Origin: CAYWFP01 sp964457365
GTDB taxonomy: Bacteria > Planctomycetota > SZUA-567
Direction: 5' to 3'
Length of the DNA: 21,201 bases
Assembly: GCA_964457365.1 (NCBI GenBank)
Contig: CAYWFP010000070.1
Coordinates: 1 to 21,201 of the forward strand
In this document: positions 8,122 through 15,068 of the stretch, in pieces
Layout of the letters: every line of letters begins with the position of its first letter
How positions within the stretch are numbered: position 1 is the stretch's first letter
Notes under the pieces: generated by a model
Told to the model about the DNA's origin: nothing
Seen by the model: the letters and a program-made list of their open reading frames with translations, nothing else
Database searches by the model: none
Translations under genes and position numbers: made by a program

Positions 8122-9239
8122 TACGCGATGCCTTTCTTCCCGCAGAGCTCGGTATAGATCCGCTGCAGCTTGCGCATGATCGTATGCGGCGCGAAGCGCG
8201 CGACGTTGGCCGCCGCTTCCTCCACCAGGCGCGCGCGCGCGGTCGGCTCCAGCGAGGCGAGGATGCCGGCGCCGAAGGCTTCCGGGCTCGGATCGTCCAC
8301 GACGATGCCGCCGCCGCCGGAGAGAACCTCGTCGACGCCGCCCAGGGGCAGCGTCACCACCGGCTTGCCGGCCGCCTGCGCCTCGAGGAGGACTTTCGGA
8401 AAGCCTTCGCGTTCGCTGCAGAGGACGACGGTGTCCAGCGCGCGGTAGACGCGGGCCATGTCGCGCCGCGGGCCGGTGAAGGTCAGCGCATCGCCGAGGC
8501 GCAACGCCTCGGCCTGCCGCTCGAGTTCATCCTCCAGCGCGCCGCCGCCGACGACGGCGAAGTGGAGCGCGTGCCCCCGGTCGAGCAGGTGGCGGGCGGT
8601 CTGCAGGAAGAAGGCGTGGTTTTTCAGCGGGTGCAGACGGCCCACCAGGCCGATGCAGGCAACGGCGGGCGACTCCGGCAGCGCGAGCGCGCGGCGGGCC
8701 TCCGCGACCGAGCCCGCATCGCGGCAGGCGGCCGGATCGACGAAGTTGTGCAGCACGCGCAGCAACGTCGCCGGCTCGTCGCCGGCCTCCAGGCGCGCGC
8801 GGCGGACTTCCTCCGAGACGCAGAGCACCAGGTCGCTCCGGGCGGCGAGCCAGCGGGTCATCAGCTTCTGCCGCCGCTTCGTTTCGGCGATGGTGTCGTG
8901 GTGATGCGCCACGATCACCGGCGCGTCGGCGAGCACCGCGCCGAGGCGGCCGACGTGGTTGGCGCGGCGCAGATGGGTGTGGACGAGAGCGACGCGCTCG
9001 CGGCGGATCATGCGGCGCAGGCGGATGAGCCCGGTCAGGGAGAAACGGCTCGCGAAGGGGATGACGTGGACCGGTACGCCGATGGCCTCGAACTCGCGCT
9101 CCAGCTCGCCGCCCGCGCGCAGGCAGCAGACGCGCGGCAGAAAACGCGCGCGGTCGAGGTGGCGGACGATGTCCAGGACGACGAACTGCGCGCCGCCGGG
9201 GTCGAGGTCGGACAGGACGTGGAGGATCGACGTGGCCAT
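8121..9239 (-). CDS. Glycosyltransferase family 4 (GT-B fold)
   Basis: This 372-residue cytosolic or membrane-associated enzyme would transfer a sugar from a nucleotide donor during polysaccharide or glycolipid assembly. The N-terminal acceptor half starts with ILHVLSDLDPGGAQ, the usual GT4 Gly-rich loop. The C-terminal donor half contains CVSEEVR, LHNFVD, GLVGRLHPLKNH and FTGPRRDMARVYRALDTVV. It also has the EX7E retaining motif (EGFPKVLLE), followed by AQAAGKPVV. The ATG at 9239 is chosen because it opens directly onto the conserved strand. No Shine-Dalgarno precedes it; a promoter-like -10 ends 8 nt upstream. It lies 80 bp downstream of the SpoIIE-type phosphatase on the same strand and could be read from both promoters. 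The donor sugar and product are unknown. Clear family call. Confidence 0.92.
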   Translation of the reverse strand: MATSILHVLSDLDPGGAQFVVLDIVRHLDRARFLPRVCCLRAGGELEREFEAIGVPVHVIPFASRFSLTGLIRLRRMIRRERVALVHTHLRRANHVGRLGAVLADAPVIVAHHHDTIAETKRRQKLMTRWLAARSDLVLCVSEEVRRARLEAGDEPATLLRVLHNFVDPAACRDAGSVAEARRALALPESPAVACIGLVGRLHPLKNHAFFLQTARHLLDRGHALHFAVVGGGALEDELERQAEALRLGDALTFTGPRRDMARVYRALDTVVLCSEREGFPKVLLEAQAAGKPVVTLPLGGVDEVLSGGGGIVVDDPSPEAFGAGILASLEPTARARLVEEAAANVARFAPHTIMRKLQRIYTELCGKKGIA

Positions 9240-9247
9240 GAGGATCA

Positions 9248-9276
9248 AGGATATGCGCCGGCGGGGGAGCGGACAA
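9248..9276 (-). promoter_or_regulatory. Promoter-like element directly before the glycosyltransferase
   Basis: On the minus strand TTGTCC (9276-9271) and TATCCT (9253-9248) are separated by 17 nt. Each matches four of six consensus bases. The -10 ends 8 nt before the ATG, so a transcript starting at the usual distance would have a leader of about 2 nt. Confidence 0.4.
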
Positions 9277-9319
9277 GAGAATTGCGGGGGAATGCCGCCG
9301 GCCGCCGGGTCGGCAGCCG

Positions 9320-10615
9320 CTACGCGGGGGCTTCCAGGAGAACGAGGGTGATGTCGTCCTCGAAGGTGTCGCCGCGGTAGAACTCGTTGACCTGCCGCAG
9401 CAACTCGTCGAGGGTGTCCTCGCCGTCCATGTCCTTGCAGGTCTGGAAGATGCCGATGAGGCGTTCGGGGCTGAACTCCTCGTCGTCGGCGTTGCGGGCC
9501 TCGGTGATGCCGTCGGTGTACATCAGCAGCCGGTCGCCGGGGCGGAACTCGACGGTGTCGTCCTCGTAGGCGGCCTGCGGGCTGACGCCCAGAGGCATGC
9601 CGCGGCTGTAGAGCTCCTCGGTGTCGCCGGTCTGGCGGCGCAGCAGCAGCAGCGGGCAGTGTCCGGCGCCGCTGAAGGCGACGGTCCGCGCCTCCGGGTC
9701 GTAGACCAAGCCGGCGTAGGTCATGAGGAAGTCGCGCTTGAAGGTGTCGAACATGAAGCGGTTCATTTCCCCGAGGATGCGCGCGGGGCCGACGGCCTTG
9801 CCGACGGCGGTGCGGGCGAGGGTGCGCATCTGCACGCTCACCAGCGCCGGCGCGGCGCCGTGGCCGGTGACGTCGGCGATGCAGGCGAAGAGCGAACCGC
9901 CATCGGTGGCGACGTAGTCGTAGTAGTCGCCGCCGAGCATGGCCGCGGGGATGTAGCGGTTGAAGAGGCGCAGCCCGCCGTCGTACGCGAAGTTCTCGGG
10001 CATGAGGTTGACCTGCAGGCGCGAGGCGATCTCCATCTCCCGCTGCATGGTTTCGAGGTGTTTCTGGATCTCGTGCTGCTGTTTGCGGATCTGGCGGTCC
10101 TTCTCCTGCAGGTCCTGGTTCTGCGACTTGATCCGGCGGTGGGCCTCCTCGAGCTGCAGGATCATGTCCGCGGCCTCGGCGCTGGCGCGGGCGAGGCTGG
10201 TGGTGCGGCGGTGGTTCTCCAGCACCTGCTGCCGTACGCGCAGGTGCGCGCGGATGCGCAGGACCATCTCCTCGGGCGGCATGGCGATGGTGAAGATGTC
10301 GGCGGCGCCGGCGGCGTAGGCGCGCTGGCGTTCGTCCGGGGCGTCGCGCAGGGCGTAGACCACCACCGGCAGGAAGATCGCCCCCTGGTTGTCCTTGACG
10401 CGGGCGCAGTTGTCGTAGGCGGTGGTGGTGCGAGCCATGGCGCAGAGCAGCACCACGTCGGGTTTCTCGGCCTCGAGCGTCTCGAGCAGCCTGGCCGGGT
10501 CGGAGAGTTCGACCGTGCGCCACGGTTCGCCGTCGGTGGCCAGAAGCGAGACGGTCTCGCGGATCTTCTCCGAGTCGTAGACGATGAGGATGGTGGCGTC
10601 GGGATTCTCAGGCAT
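9320..10615 (-). CDS. Pseudo-receiver / SpoIIE-type PP2C serine phosphatase
   Basis: This 431-residue protein combines a receiver-like domain (about 5-120), a charged coiled-coil linker (about 126-193) and a PPM/PP2C-SpoIIE phosphatase (about 205-430). Phosphatases of this RsbU/RsbP/SpoIIE type dephosphorylate a STAS-domain anti-anti-sigma factor. Metal-binding motifs are intact: GGDYYD (Asp230), ADVTGHG (Asp248), MYTDGITEARN and the C-terminal DDITLVLLE. The receiver is degenerate: Cys58 stands where the phosphorylated Asp should be (VVLLCAMAR) and Ala replaces the conserved Lys near 110, so phosphorylation control of the usual kind is unlikely. The ATG at 10615 is preferred over an in-frame GTG at 10636 because GGAG lies 7 nt upstream. 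Its start overlaps the stop of the RsbW-like gene by 8 bp, implying coupled translation and direct functional partnership. Confidence 0.92.
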   Translation of the reverse strand: MPENPDATILIVYDSEKIRETVSLLATDGEPWRTVELSDPARLLETLEAEKPDVVLLCAMARTTTAYDNCARVKDNQGAIFLPVVVYALRDAPDERQRAYAAGAADIFTIAMPPEEMVLRIRAHLRVRQQVLENHRRTTSLARASAEAADMILQLEEAHRRIKSQNQDLQEKDRQIRKQQHEIQKHLETMQREMEIASRLQVNLMPENFAYDGGLRLFNRYIPAAMLGGDYYDYVATDGGSLFACIADVTGHGAAPALVSVQMRTLARTAVGKAVGPARILGEMNRFMFDTFKRDFLMTYAGLVYDPEARTVAFSGAGHCPLLLLRRQTGDTEELYSRGMPLGVSPQAAYEDDTVEFRPGDRLLMYTDGITEARNADDEEFSPERLIGIFQTCKDMDGEDTLDELLRQVNEFYRGDTFEDDITLVLLEAPA

Positions 10616-11501
10616 GCTCGTCTCCGTCTTCAACACCCGGCGCGTGCTGGAAATACTTCGTCATGACGACGATGTTGCCCCTGTCGTTGAAGGTCAGATC
10701 GTCCATCAACTTCCGGGTCAGGAAGATGCCGTAGCCGCCCGGACGCTTGCCCTCGGCGGCGCGCTTGGCGATATGGCTCAGCGGGTCGACGCTCGGGTCG
10801 CGCAGCGTCTCGGTGTCGAAGCCCTTGCCCTCGTCCTCGACCTTGAAGACCAGCCGGTCGCGGAAGATGCAGTAGGAGAGGCGGATCTGCTTGTGCCGGT
10901 CGCGGCGGTTGCCCCACTCGACGGCGTTCTGGCCGATCTCGTCGATGGCGATGCGGATGTGGCGCTTGTCCTCCTCCCGCAGCGGCGCGTTGCCCAGCAG
11001 CGAGGTGAAACGCTGGAAACGTTCGACATACTCGAAGTCCGTCGGCGCGGTCAGCTCGATCCAGCCCTGGAGCTCGATATCGACGGAGAAGACCTCGGTC
11101 TTGCCGAGGAAACGGTCGATGCGGAAGAGCGCCCGGCCGATGACGTCGCTGACCATCGTTTCGGCGAACGGGCGGCAGAGGCAGTCGAGGGCGCCGCGCT
11201 CGAGGCAGCGCAGGACGCTGGCGTCGTCGCGCTCGCGCAGGATCACCACCGCGCCGAGGGTGTCGTGCTGCAGGTTGATCTCCTCGAGAAGTTCCAGGTC
11301 GATCATCTCGGGCATCTGCATGTCGATGACGACGAGCCCGTGTTCGAAATGCCCGGCGCGCAGGAAGGCCAGCGCGTCGGCGTCGGGCTCGACGAGGCGG
11401 CAATCGCTCATCTGCAGCAGAATCGCCGCGAGTTCGCCGCAGAGAGCCGCATCGCGCGTCACGATCAGGACAGGTTTGGCCTTTACGATTTGCTCGGTCA
11501 T
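10608..11501 (-). CDS. Receiver / RsbW-like ATPase (anti-sigma factor serine kinase-type) fusion
   Basis: This 297-residue protein has an N-terminal receiver domain (about 8-125) and a C-terminal HATPase_c domain (about 150-285) of the RsbW/SpoIIAB class rather than a histidine kinase, as no His-containing dimerisation domain is present. The receiver keeps the phosphoacceptor Asp60 (VVIDMQMPE), but the usual acidic pair is Thr15-Arg16 and the conserved Lys is Arg (CRPF), so phosphorylation may be weak. The ATPase shows the N-box DEIGQNAVEWGN, the G1-like VEDEGKGFD and the GGYGIFLTRKLMDDL segment. Such proteins bind a sigma factor and phosphorylate its STAS antagonist. The ATG at 11501 is chosen over GTG 11513 because the upstream promoter leaves a 24-nt leader for it. 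It is the first gene of a phosphatase-containing operon; no STAS or sigma gene is nearby. Confidence 0.88.
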   Translation of the reverse strand: MTEQIVKAKPVLIVTRDAALCGELAAILLQMSDCRLVEPDADALAFLRAGHFEHGLVVIDMQMPEMIDLELLEEINLQHDTLGAVVILRERDDASVLRCLERGALDCLCRPFAETMVSDVIGRALFRIDRFLGKTEVFSVDIELQGWIELTAPTDFEYVERFQRFTSLLGNAPLREEDKRHIRIAIDEIGQNAVEWGNRRDRHKQIRLSYCIFRDRLVFKVEDEGKGFDTETLRDPSVDPLSHIAKRAAEGKRPGGYGIFLTRKLMDDLTFNDRGNIVVMTKYFQHAPGVEDGDEHA

Positions 11502-11530
11502 GGACAGTTCCACTATTTTGCCAAAACTCT

Positions 11531-11560
11531 ATTGTGCCGACGCAACCGACCGCCTGTCAA
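11531..11560 (-). promoter_or_regulatory. Sigma70-type promoter for the RsbW-like/SpoIIE operon
   Basis: On the minus strand a perfect -35 TTGACA (11560-11555) and CACAAT (11536-11531) are 18 nt apart. The predicted start of transcription is near 11524, about 24 nt before the ATG at 11501. Confidence 0.6.
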
Positions 11561-11572
11561 GTTGTTATCGCG

Positions 11573-11593
11573 TTATCCGTGGCAGGCGGATAA
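11573..11593. promoter_or_regulatory. Inverted repeat TTATCCG-N7-CGGATAA upstream of the promoter
   Basis: Two perfectly complementary 7-bp arms (11573-11579 and 11587-11593) flank a 7-nt centre. The centre lies about 58 bp upstream of the predicted transcription start of the RsbW-like/SpoIIE operon, a usual place for an activator. No T-tract adjoins it, so a terminator for the upstream PilZ gene is less likely. Confidence 0.4.
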
Positions 11594-11680
11594 AATCGAC
11601 GAGGGCCGAAAGTCCGGAATGCGCACAATGGACGCCCTGGAAACCGCATATTTCCCGTACACTCCGGAGGTTATTTCGAT

Positions 11681-12526
11681 TCAACGCGGCGGTTTCGCCC
11701 GCGGCACCATCTGCACTTTGACAAACGCCGCGCCCAGGTCGAAGCGGCCTTCCTCGTTGCGCCGGGCGCGGACCACGCGCATGTTGCCGCGCATGTCGGT
11801 CTTCAGGAACGGTCCGTGATGGCCGCGCAGGGTGGCGGTCAGTTCCTCGCCGCGCTCGATATCGTCCCAGACGACCATGCGCACGCCGCCGCGGCCGATA
11901 TCGAGCACCTGGCCCTTGCAGGTGAGGCAACTGCCGTCGCGGCGGTAGAACGAGGTCAACTGGATATTGTGCCGCGGACTCTGGCGCCGGTTGGGTTCGT
12001 TGGCGCGGCCGTAGGCGACGAAGCGGACGCCGATGTCGTAGCGGCCGTCCTCGGCCGGCGTGACGCGACGGACCTCGCCGCCGGTCTGAACGAGCGCGTT
12101 CATGAAGTTTTCGTTGAGGCTGCCCGGGAGGAAGCGCAGCGTCAACCCGCGTTTGAGCGGAATGTCGGTGAACATGCGCAAGCCGCCCTGCGAGATGTCG
12201 ATGACCTCGGCGTCGTGGGGCGTCTCGTCGCGGTTGAGCGCGTACTGGATGCGGAACTCGGCTTCGTGCCGCGAATGCTTGCGCGCGTGCGAGCGCGGCG
12301 GCGGCGCGGCCGGGGGCTTCTCCTGCTCGAAGGCGCTCAGTTCCTGCGAGACCGCATGCAGCAGCGAGTGCGTATCGCTCTTGGGCGTCTCCGGCGGGGC
12401 GCTCCCCGTCTCGGCGCGGGCCTTGCACGTATGGCAGACGGGCGCGGGCTGTCCGTCGGGCCCCGTCGTCTCGACAAGGTCCTCCGGGCGCTGGAAATCG
12501 TGTCCGCAGACGCTGCAGCGCGCCAT
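11681..12526 (-). CDS. Zinc-ribbon protein with two PilZ domains (c-di-GMP receptor)
   Basis: This 281-residue soluble protein has an N-terminal zinc ribbon (Cys4, Cys7, Cys31, Cys34), a Pro-rich linker (about 40-80) and two PilZ domains. In the first (about 82-172) the c-di-GMP motifs are complete: RxxxR at 82-86 and DxSxxG at 110-115. In the second (about 181-275) RxxxR is present at 181-185 but the second motif reads DIGRGG (209-214) with Gly in place of Ser, and a CLTC pair lies at 200-203. The first domain is therefore the likely ligand binder. GAGGGGG about 9 nt before the ATG acts as a ribosome site. It has its own promoter and lies 180 bp upstream of the RsbW-like operon on the same strand. 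It could link c-di-GMP to that circuit or to polysaccharide synthesis; this is inference. Confidence 0.85.
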   Translation of the reverse strand: MARCSVCGHDFQRPEDLVETTGPDGQPAPVCHTCKARAETGSAPPETPKSDTHSLLHAVSQELSAFEQEKPPAAPPPRSHARKHSRHEAEFRIQYALNRDETPHDAEVIDISQGGLRMFTDIPLKRGLTLRFLPGSLNENFMNALVQTGGEVRRVTPAEDGRYDIGVRFVAYGRANEPNRRQSPRHNIQLTSFYRRDGSCLTCKGQVLDIGRGGVRMVVWDDIERGEELTATLRGHHGPFLKTDMRGNMRVVRARRNEEGRFDLGAAFVKVQMVPRAKPPR

Positions 12527-12562
12527 ACCGGCAATCCCCCTCGGGCAAGAAAACCATGGTCT

Positions 12563-12591
12563 ACAATATGCGATACGGGCATGCAGTGCAA
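12563..12591 (-). promoter_or_regulatory. Sigma70-type promoter for the PilZ gene
   Basis: On the minus strand TTGCAC (12591-12586) and TATTGT (12568-12563) are exactly 17 nt apart. Transcription would begin near 12556, about 30 nt before the ATG at 12526. Confidence 0.55.
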
Positions 12592-12710
12592 GGCGGAAGT
12601 TCGGGCGGACAGGGGCGGAACAGTTTTTGTCTGCGCCGAAGGCGTTCGCGGCCGCGCGTGCCTGCGCGGTACGGATTATCGGGTATCGCTGCGCTAACCC
12701 GGCCTGCGGA

Positions 12711-14294
12711 TCATCGTCCTTTCACGAGCACCGCCTCGGCCGCGCGCAGGCCGTCGATGGCGGAACTGACGATGCCGCCGGCATAGCCCGCGCCCTCGCC
12801 GCAGGGATACAATCCCGCGACGTTGACGCTCTGCATCGCCTCGCCGCGGAGGATGCGCACCGGGCTGGAGGTGCGCGTCTCGGGACCGTACAGCACGACC
12901 GCGGCGGGATCCGGGTCCGCGAGTTCCCCGAGCATCGGCGGCAACGCCAGTTGCAGCGTGCGCCGCACCGCCGCGGGGAGGAAACGGTCGAAGGCGACGG
13001 GACGCGCGCGCGCGCAGGAGCGCTCCGGCAGCGTCGCCGACACGGTATCGGCGAGGAAATCCGCCAGCGTCGCGGCCGGAAGGGCGTAGTCGCCGCCGGC
13101 GAATTCGAAGGCCTCGCGCTCGATCTGCTCCTGCAAGGCCATCCCCGAGAGCGCCATCCACGGCACGCTGGGAAAGTCGATCGGCGTGACCGGGACCAGG
13201 AAGGCCGCGTTGGCGAACGGGCCGTCGCGATGCGAGTGGCTCATGCCGTTGGTGCAGAGGAAGAGCGGCTCCGCGGCGCAGGCGATGACCTCGCCGCCGG
13301 GGCACATGCAGAAGCTGTAGCAGGCGCGGGCCTCGCCCGCGGGGCGGCGGGTGAGGCGGAACGAGGCCGCGCCCAGCGCCGGATGCCCCGCGCCGCCGCG
13401 CCAGCGCGCGCGATCGACCGTGTCCTGCGAGAGCTCGACGCGCACGCCCACGGCGAAAGCCTTGGCTTCCAGCGCCACCTCGGCGGCGTTCAACAGGCCG
13501 AAGGTGTCGCGCGCGGAGTGCCCGGTGGCCAGGATGCACGATTCGGCCGCGTATTCCCCGCCGCCGGCGACCACGCCCCGCAGCGCCTCGTGCTCGATCA
13601 GCAGCCGCTCGAGGCGGCAGGAGAAGCGCACCTCGCCGCCGGCACGTTCGATCCGTTCGCGCAGACGCGGCACGATACCCTGCAACCGGTCGGTACCCAC
13701 GTGCGGCTCGGCGTCGAAAAGGATCTCCGCCGGCGCGCCGCAGTCGACGAGCGTCTGCAGCACGTGCCGTTCGCGGGCGCGGTCCTTGCTGCGCGAGGTC
13801 AGCTTGCCGTCGGAGAAGAGCCCGGCGCCGCCCTCGCCGAAGAGGGCGTTGCTCTCCGCGTCGTGCGCGCCGTCTTGCCAGAATGCCGCCACCCGACGGC
13901 GCCGCGCGGCTACCGGTTCGCCGCGCTCGAAGACCAGCGGCCGCGCGCCCGCCTCCGCCAGCGTCAAGGCCGCGAAGAGCCCGGCCGGTCCGGCGCCGAT
14001 CACCAGCGGCCGCGACGAACCGGCGAAGCTCTCCGGCGGCGTCCAGGCCGGCTCGGGAACATACGCCTCGACGTGCTTGAACGCGTCGGGATTGACCGGC
14101 CGGCGCAGCCGCACGCGCAGGCTCAGGACGAAGACCGGCCGCTCGTGCCGCGGACGCGCATCGACCGAGCGGCGGATCGGCTCCAGCGTCAGAATATCCT
14201 CGCGCGCGCAGGACAGGCGCTCCGCCACCGCCGCCGCGAGCGCCTCGGCGTCATGATCCAGCGGCATAACCAATTCGCGCAGCAAAAGCTCCAT
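12711..14294 (-). CDS. FAD-dependent dehydrogenase (COG2509-like)
   Basis: This 527-residue flavoprotein has an N-terminal domain of about 90 residues, then the FAD-binding Rossmann motif VIGAGPAGLFAALTLAEAGA (GxGxxG near residues 100-105) and an FERG segment at the end of the second strand. Further signature parts are LFGEGGAGLFSDGKL (about 155-170), LATGHSARDTF and CMCPGGEVI. The C-terminal FAD-closing block is GLYPCGEGAGYAGGIVSSA. This order is that of the conserved but poorly characterised COG2509 dehydrogenases; the substrate is not established. The ATG at 14294 is preferred over a GTG two codons earlier because GGAG lies 8 nt upstream of it. The gene is transcribed divergently from the stand-alone pseudo-receiver across a 188-bp spacer and has no obvious functional tie to the neighbours. 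Confidence 0.9.
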   Translation of the reverse strand: MELLLRELVMPLDHDAEALAAAVAERLSCAREDILTLEPIRRSVDARPRHERPVFVLSLRVRLRRPVNPDAFKHVEAYVPEPAWTPPESFAGSSRPLVIGAGPAGLFAALTLAEAGARPLVFERGEPVAARRRRVAAFWQDGAHDAESNALFGEGGAGLFSDGKLTSRSKDRARERHVLQTLVDCGAPAEILFDAEPHVGTDRLQGIVPRLRERIERAGGEVRFSCRLERLLIEHEALRGVVAGGGEYAAESCILATGHSARDTFGLLNAAEVALEAKAFAVGVRVELSQDTVDRARWRGGAGHPALGAASFRLTRRPAGEARACYSFCMCPGGEVIACAAEPLFLCTNGMSHSHRDGPFANAAFLVPVTPIDFPSVPWMALSGMALQEQIEREAFEFAGGDYALPAATLADFLADTVSATLPERSCARARPVAFDRFLPAAVRRTLQLALPPMLGELADPDPAAVVLYGPETRTSSPVRILRGEAMQSVNVAGLYPCGEGAGYAGGIVSSAIDGLRAAEAVLVKGR

Positions 14295-14338
14295 GGGCAC
14301 GACTCCGGGGCGATTGCGAGAGCGGACGGAATATTAGT

Positions 14339-14367
14339 AGAATAAGAAAAAGCGATTGTTGCGGCAA
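14339..14367 (-). promoter_or_regulatory. Promoter-like element for the FAD dehydrogenase
   Basis: On the minus strand TTGCCG (14367-14362) and TATTCT (14344-14339) are 17 nt apart in a locally AT-rich divergent spacer, leaving a leader of about 38 nt to the ATG at 14294. Confidence 0.5.
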
Positions 14368-14482
14368 TCCTCGCGGGACGAAATAGTTGTAACGGAAAGA
14401 ACGTGAAAGTCAGGAGAAAAAAACTGGCAGTGGCGTTATCCATGGAGGATAATATGCACATCTCGGACAACGGGAGGTCGCG

Positions 14483-15028
14483 ATGGCGGACAAAGCCAAG
14501 CCGAACCTGAATCTGCTCAAATTTCAGGAAGCCGCCAAAAGAGCAGGACAGAAAACCGGAAATTTGGGAAATGCCAGAGGTGCCTCCGCCGGCGCGAAAC
14601 GCAAAGCGGCCGCACCGACCAAGGCCGCCCCGGCGACGCGCTCGGTCAAGCTCGGCACGGTCTACCTGGCGGTGCCGGACAAGCGCGCGGTGATGATGCT
14701 CTCCAACCAGATCAAGACGCTCAAGCTCGACACGGCCTCGGTGGCGACCGGGCAGGAACTGATCGACAAGGTCAAGGAGGAGGTGCCGAAGCTGATCATC
14801 CTGGCCAAGGATCTCGAGGACATGTCGGGGCTGACCTGCTGCAGCCGCGTGCGCGCGCTTCCGGGCGCCTCGGAACTGCCCATCATCATCGCCGCCCCGG
14901 ACAAGAGCGAGCAGACCCTCAACGGCGCGATCATGGCCGGCGCCACCGACATCATCGGCCGCCCTTTCAGCATGCCGGACCTAATGGCCAAGATCAAGCA
15001 GTACGCCCGGTTCGGCGCGAAGTCGTAA
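14483..15028 (+). CDS. Stand-alone pseudo-receiver protein with basic N-terminal tail
   Basis: This 181-residue protein has a Lys/Ala-rich, probably disordered tail (1-55, including AKRKAAAPTKAAPATR) followed by a receiver-like fold (about 57-176). The fold keeps the hydrophobic strand pattern and the MAGATDIIGRPFSMPDLMAKI segment of receivers. The phosphoacceptor Asp is missing: the segment reads LIILAKDLEDMSG, with Ala108 at the expected site. The conserved Lys is Arg160, and the acidic pair is reduced to Pro65-Asp66. It should therefore act as a phosphorylation-independent protein-protein interaction module; the tail could bind nucleic acid or membranes. GGAGG lies 5 nt before the ATG. A start at 14454 is out of frame. 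The protein's partner is unknown, though two other degenerate receivers lie within 5 kb. Confidence 0.8.
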   Translation: MADKAKPNLNLLKFQEAAKRAGQKTGNLGNARGASAGAKRKAAAPTKAAPATRSVKLGTVYLAVPDKRAVMMLSNQIKTLKLDTASVATGQELIDKVKEEVPKLIILAKDLEDMSGLTCCSRVRALPGASELPIIIAAPDKSEQTLNGAIMAGATDIIGRPFSMPDLMAKIKQYARFGAKS

Positions 15029-15033
15029 GGTAC

Positions 15034-15062
15034 TTGCCGCTTTCCGCCGCGGCGTTTATCAT
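15034..15062 (+). promoter_or_regulatory. Promoter predicting a leaderless SDR transcript
   Basis: TTGCCG (15034-15039) and TATCAT (15057-15062) are exactly 17 nt apart. The -10 ends 6 nt before the ATG at 15069, so initiation at the normal distance would fall on the A of the start codon. There is no Shine-Dalgarno sequence in the spacer. Confidence 0.5.
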
Positions 15063-15068
15063 CCCGGC

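Noticed and set aside
7729..8157. Open frame starting at ATG 7729 and running through the 66-bp repeats
   Set aside because: There is no ribosome site, most of its length is repeat or N, and the frame is open only because the unit length is a multiple of three and GC-rich. A short minus-strand frame (7660-7845) was dropped for the same reasons.
8121..10523. An 800-residue fusion protein joining the glycosyltransferase to an upstream extension
   Set aside because: The upstream part reads the phosphatase gene in another frame and is Arg/Pro-rich nonsense; GT4 homology begins exactly at the internal ATG 9239.
12592..12710. Intrinsic terminator for the FAD dehydrogenase gene
   Set aside because: Only a 4-bp CGCC-TTC-GGCG stem occurs near the single run of T/A, too weak to call.
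14425..14445. Sigma54-type -24/-12 promoter before the stand-alone pseudo-receiver
   Set aside because: TGGCAG looks like a -24 element, but the -12 GC is missing at the required spacing. A sigma70 reading (TGGCAG-N17-GATAAT) has too poor a -35 to list.
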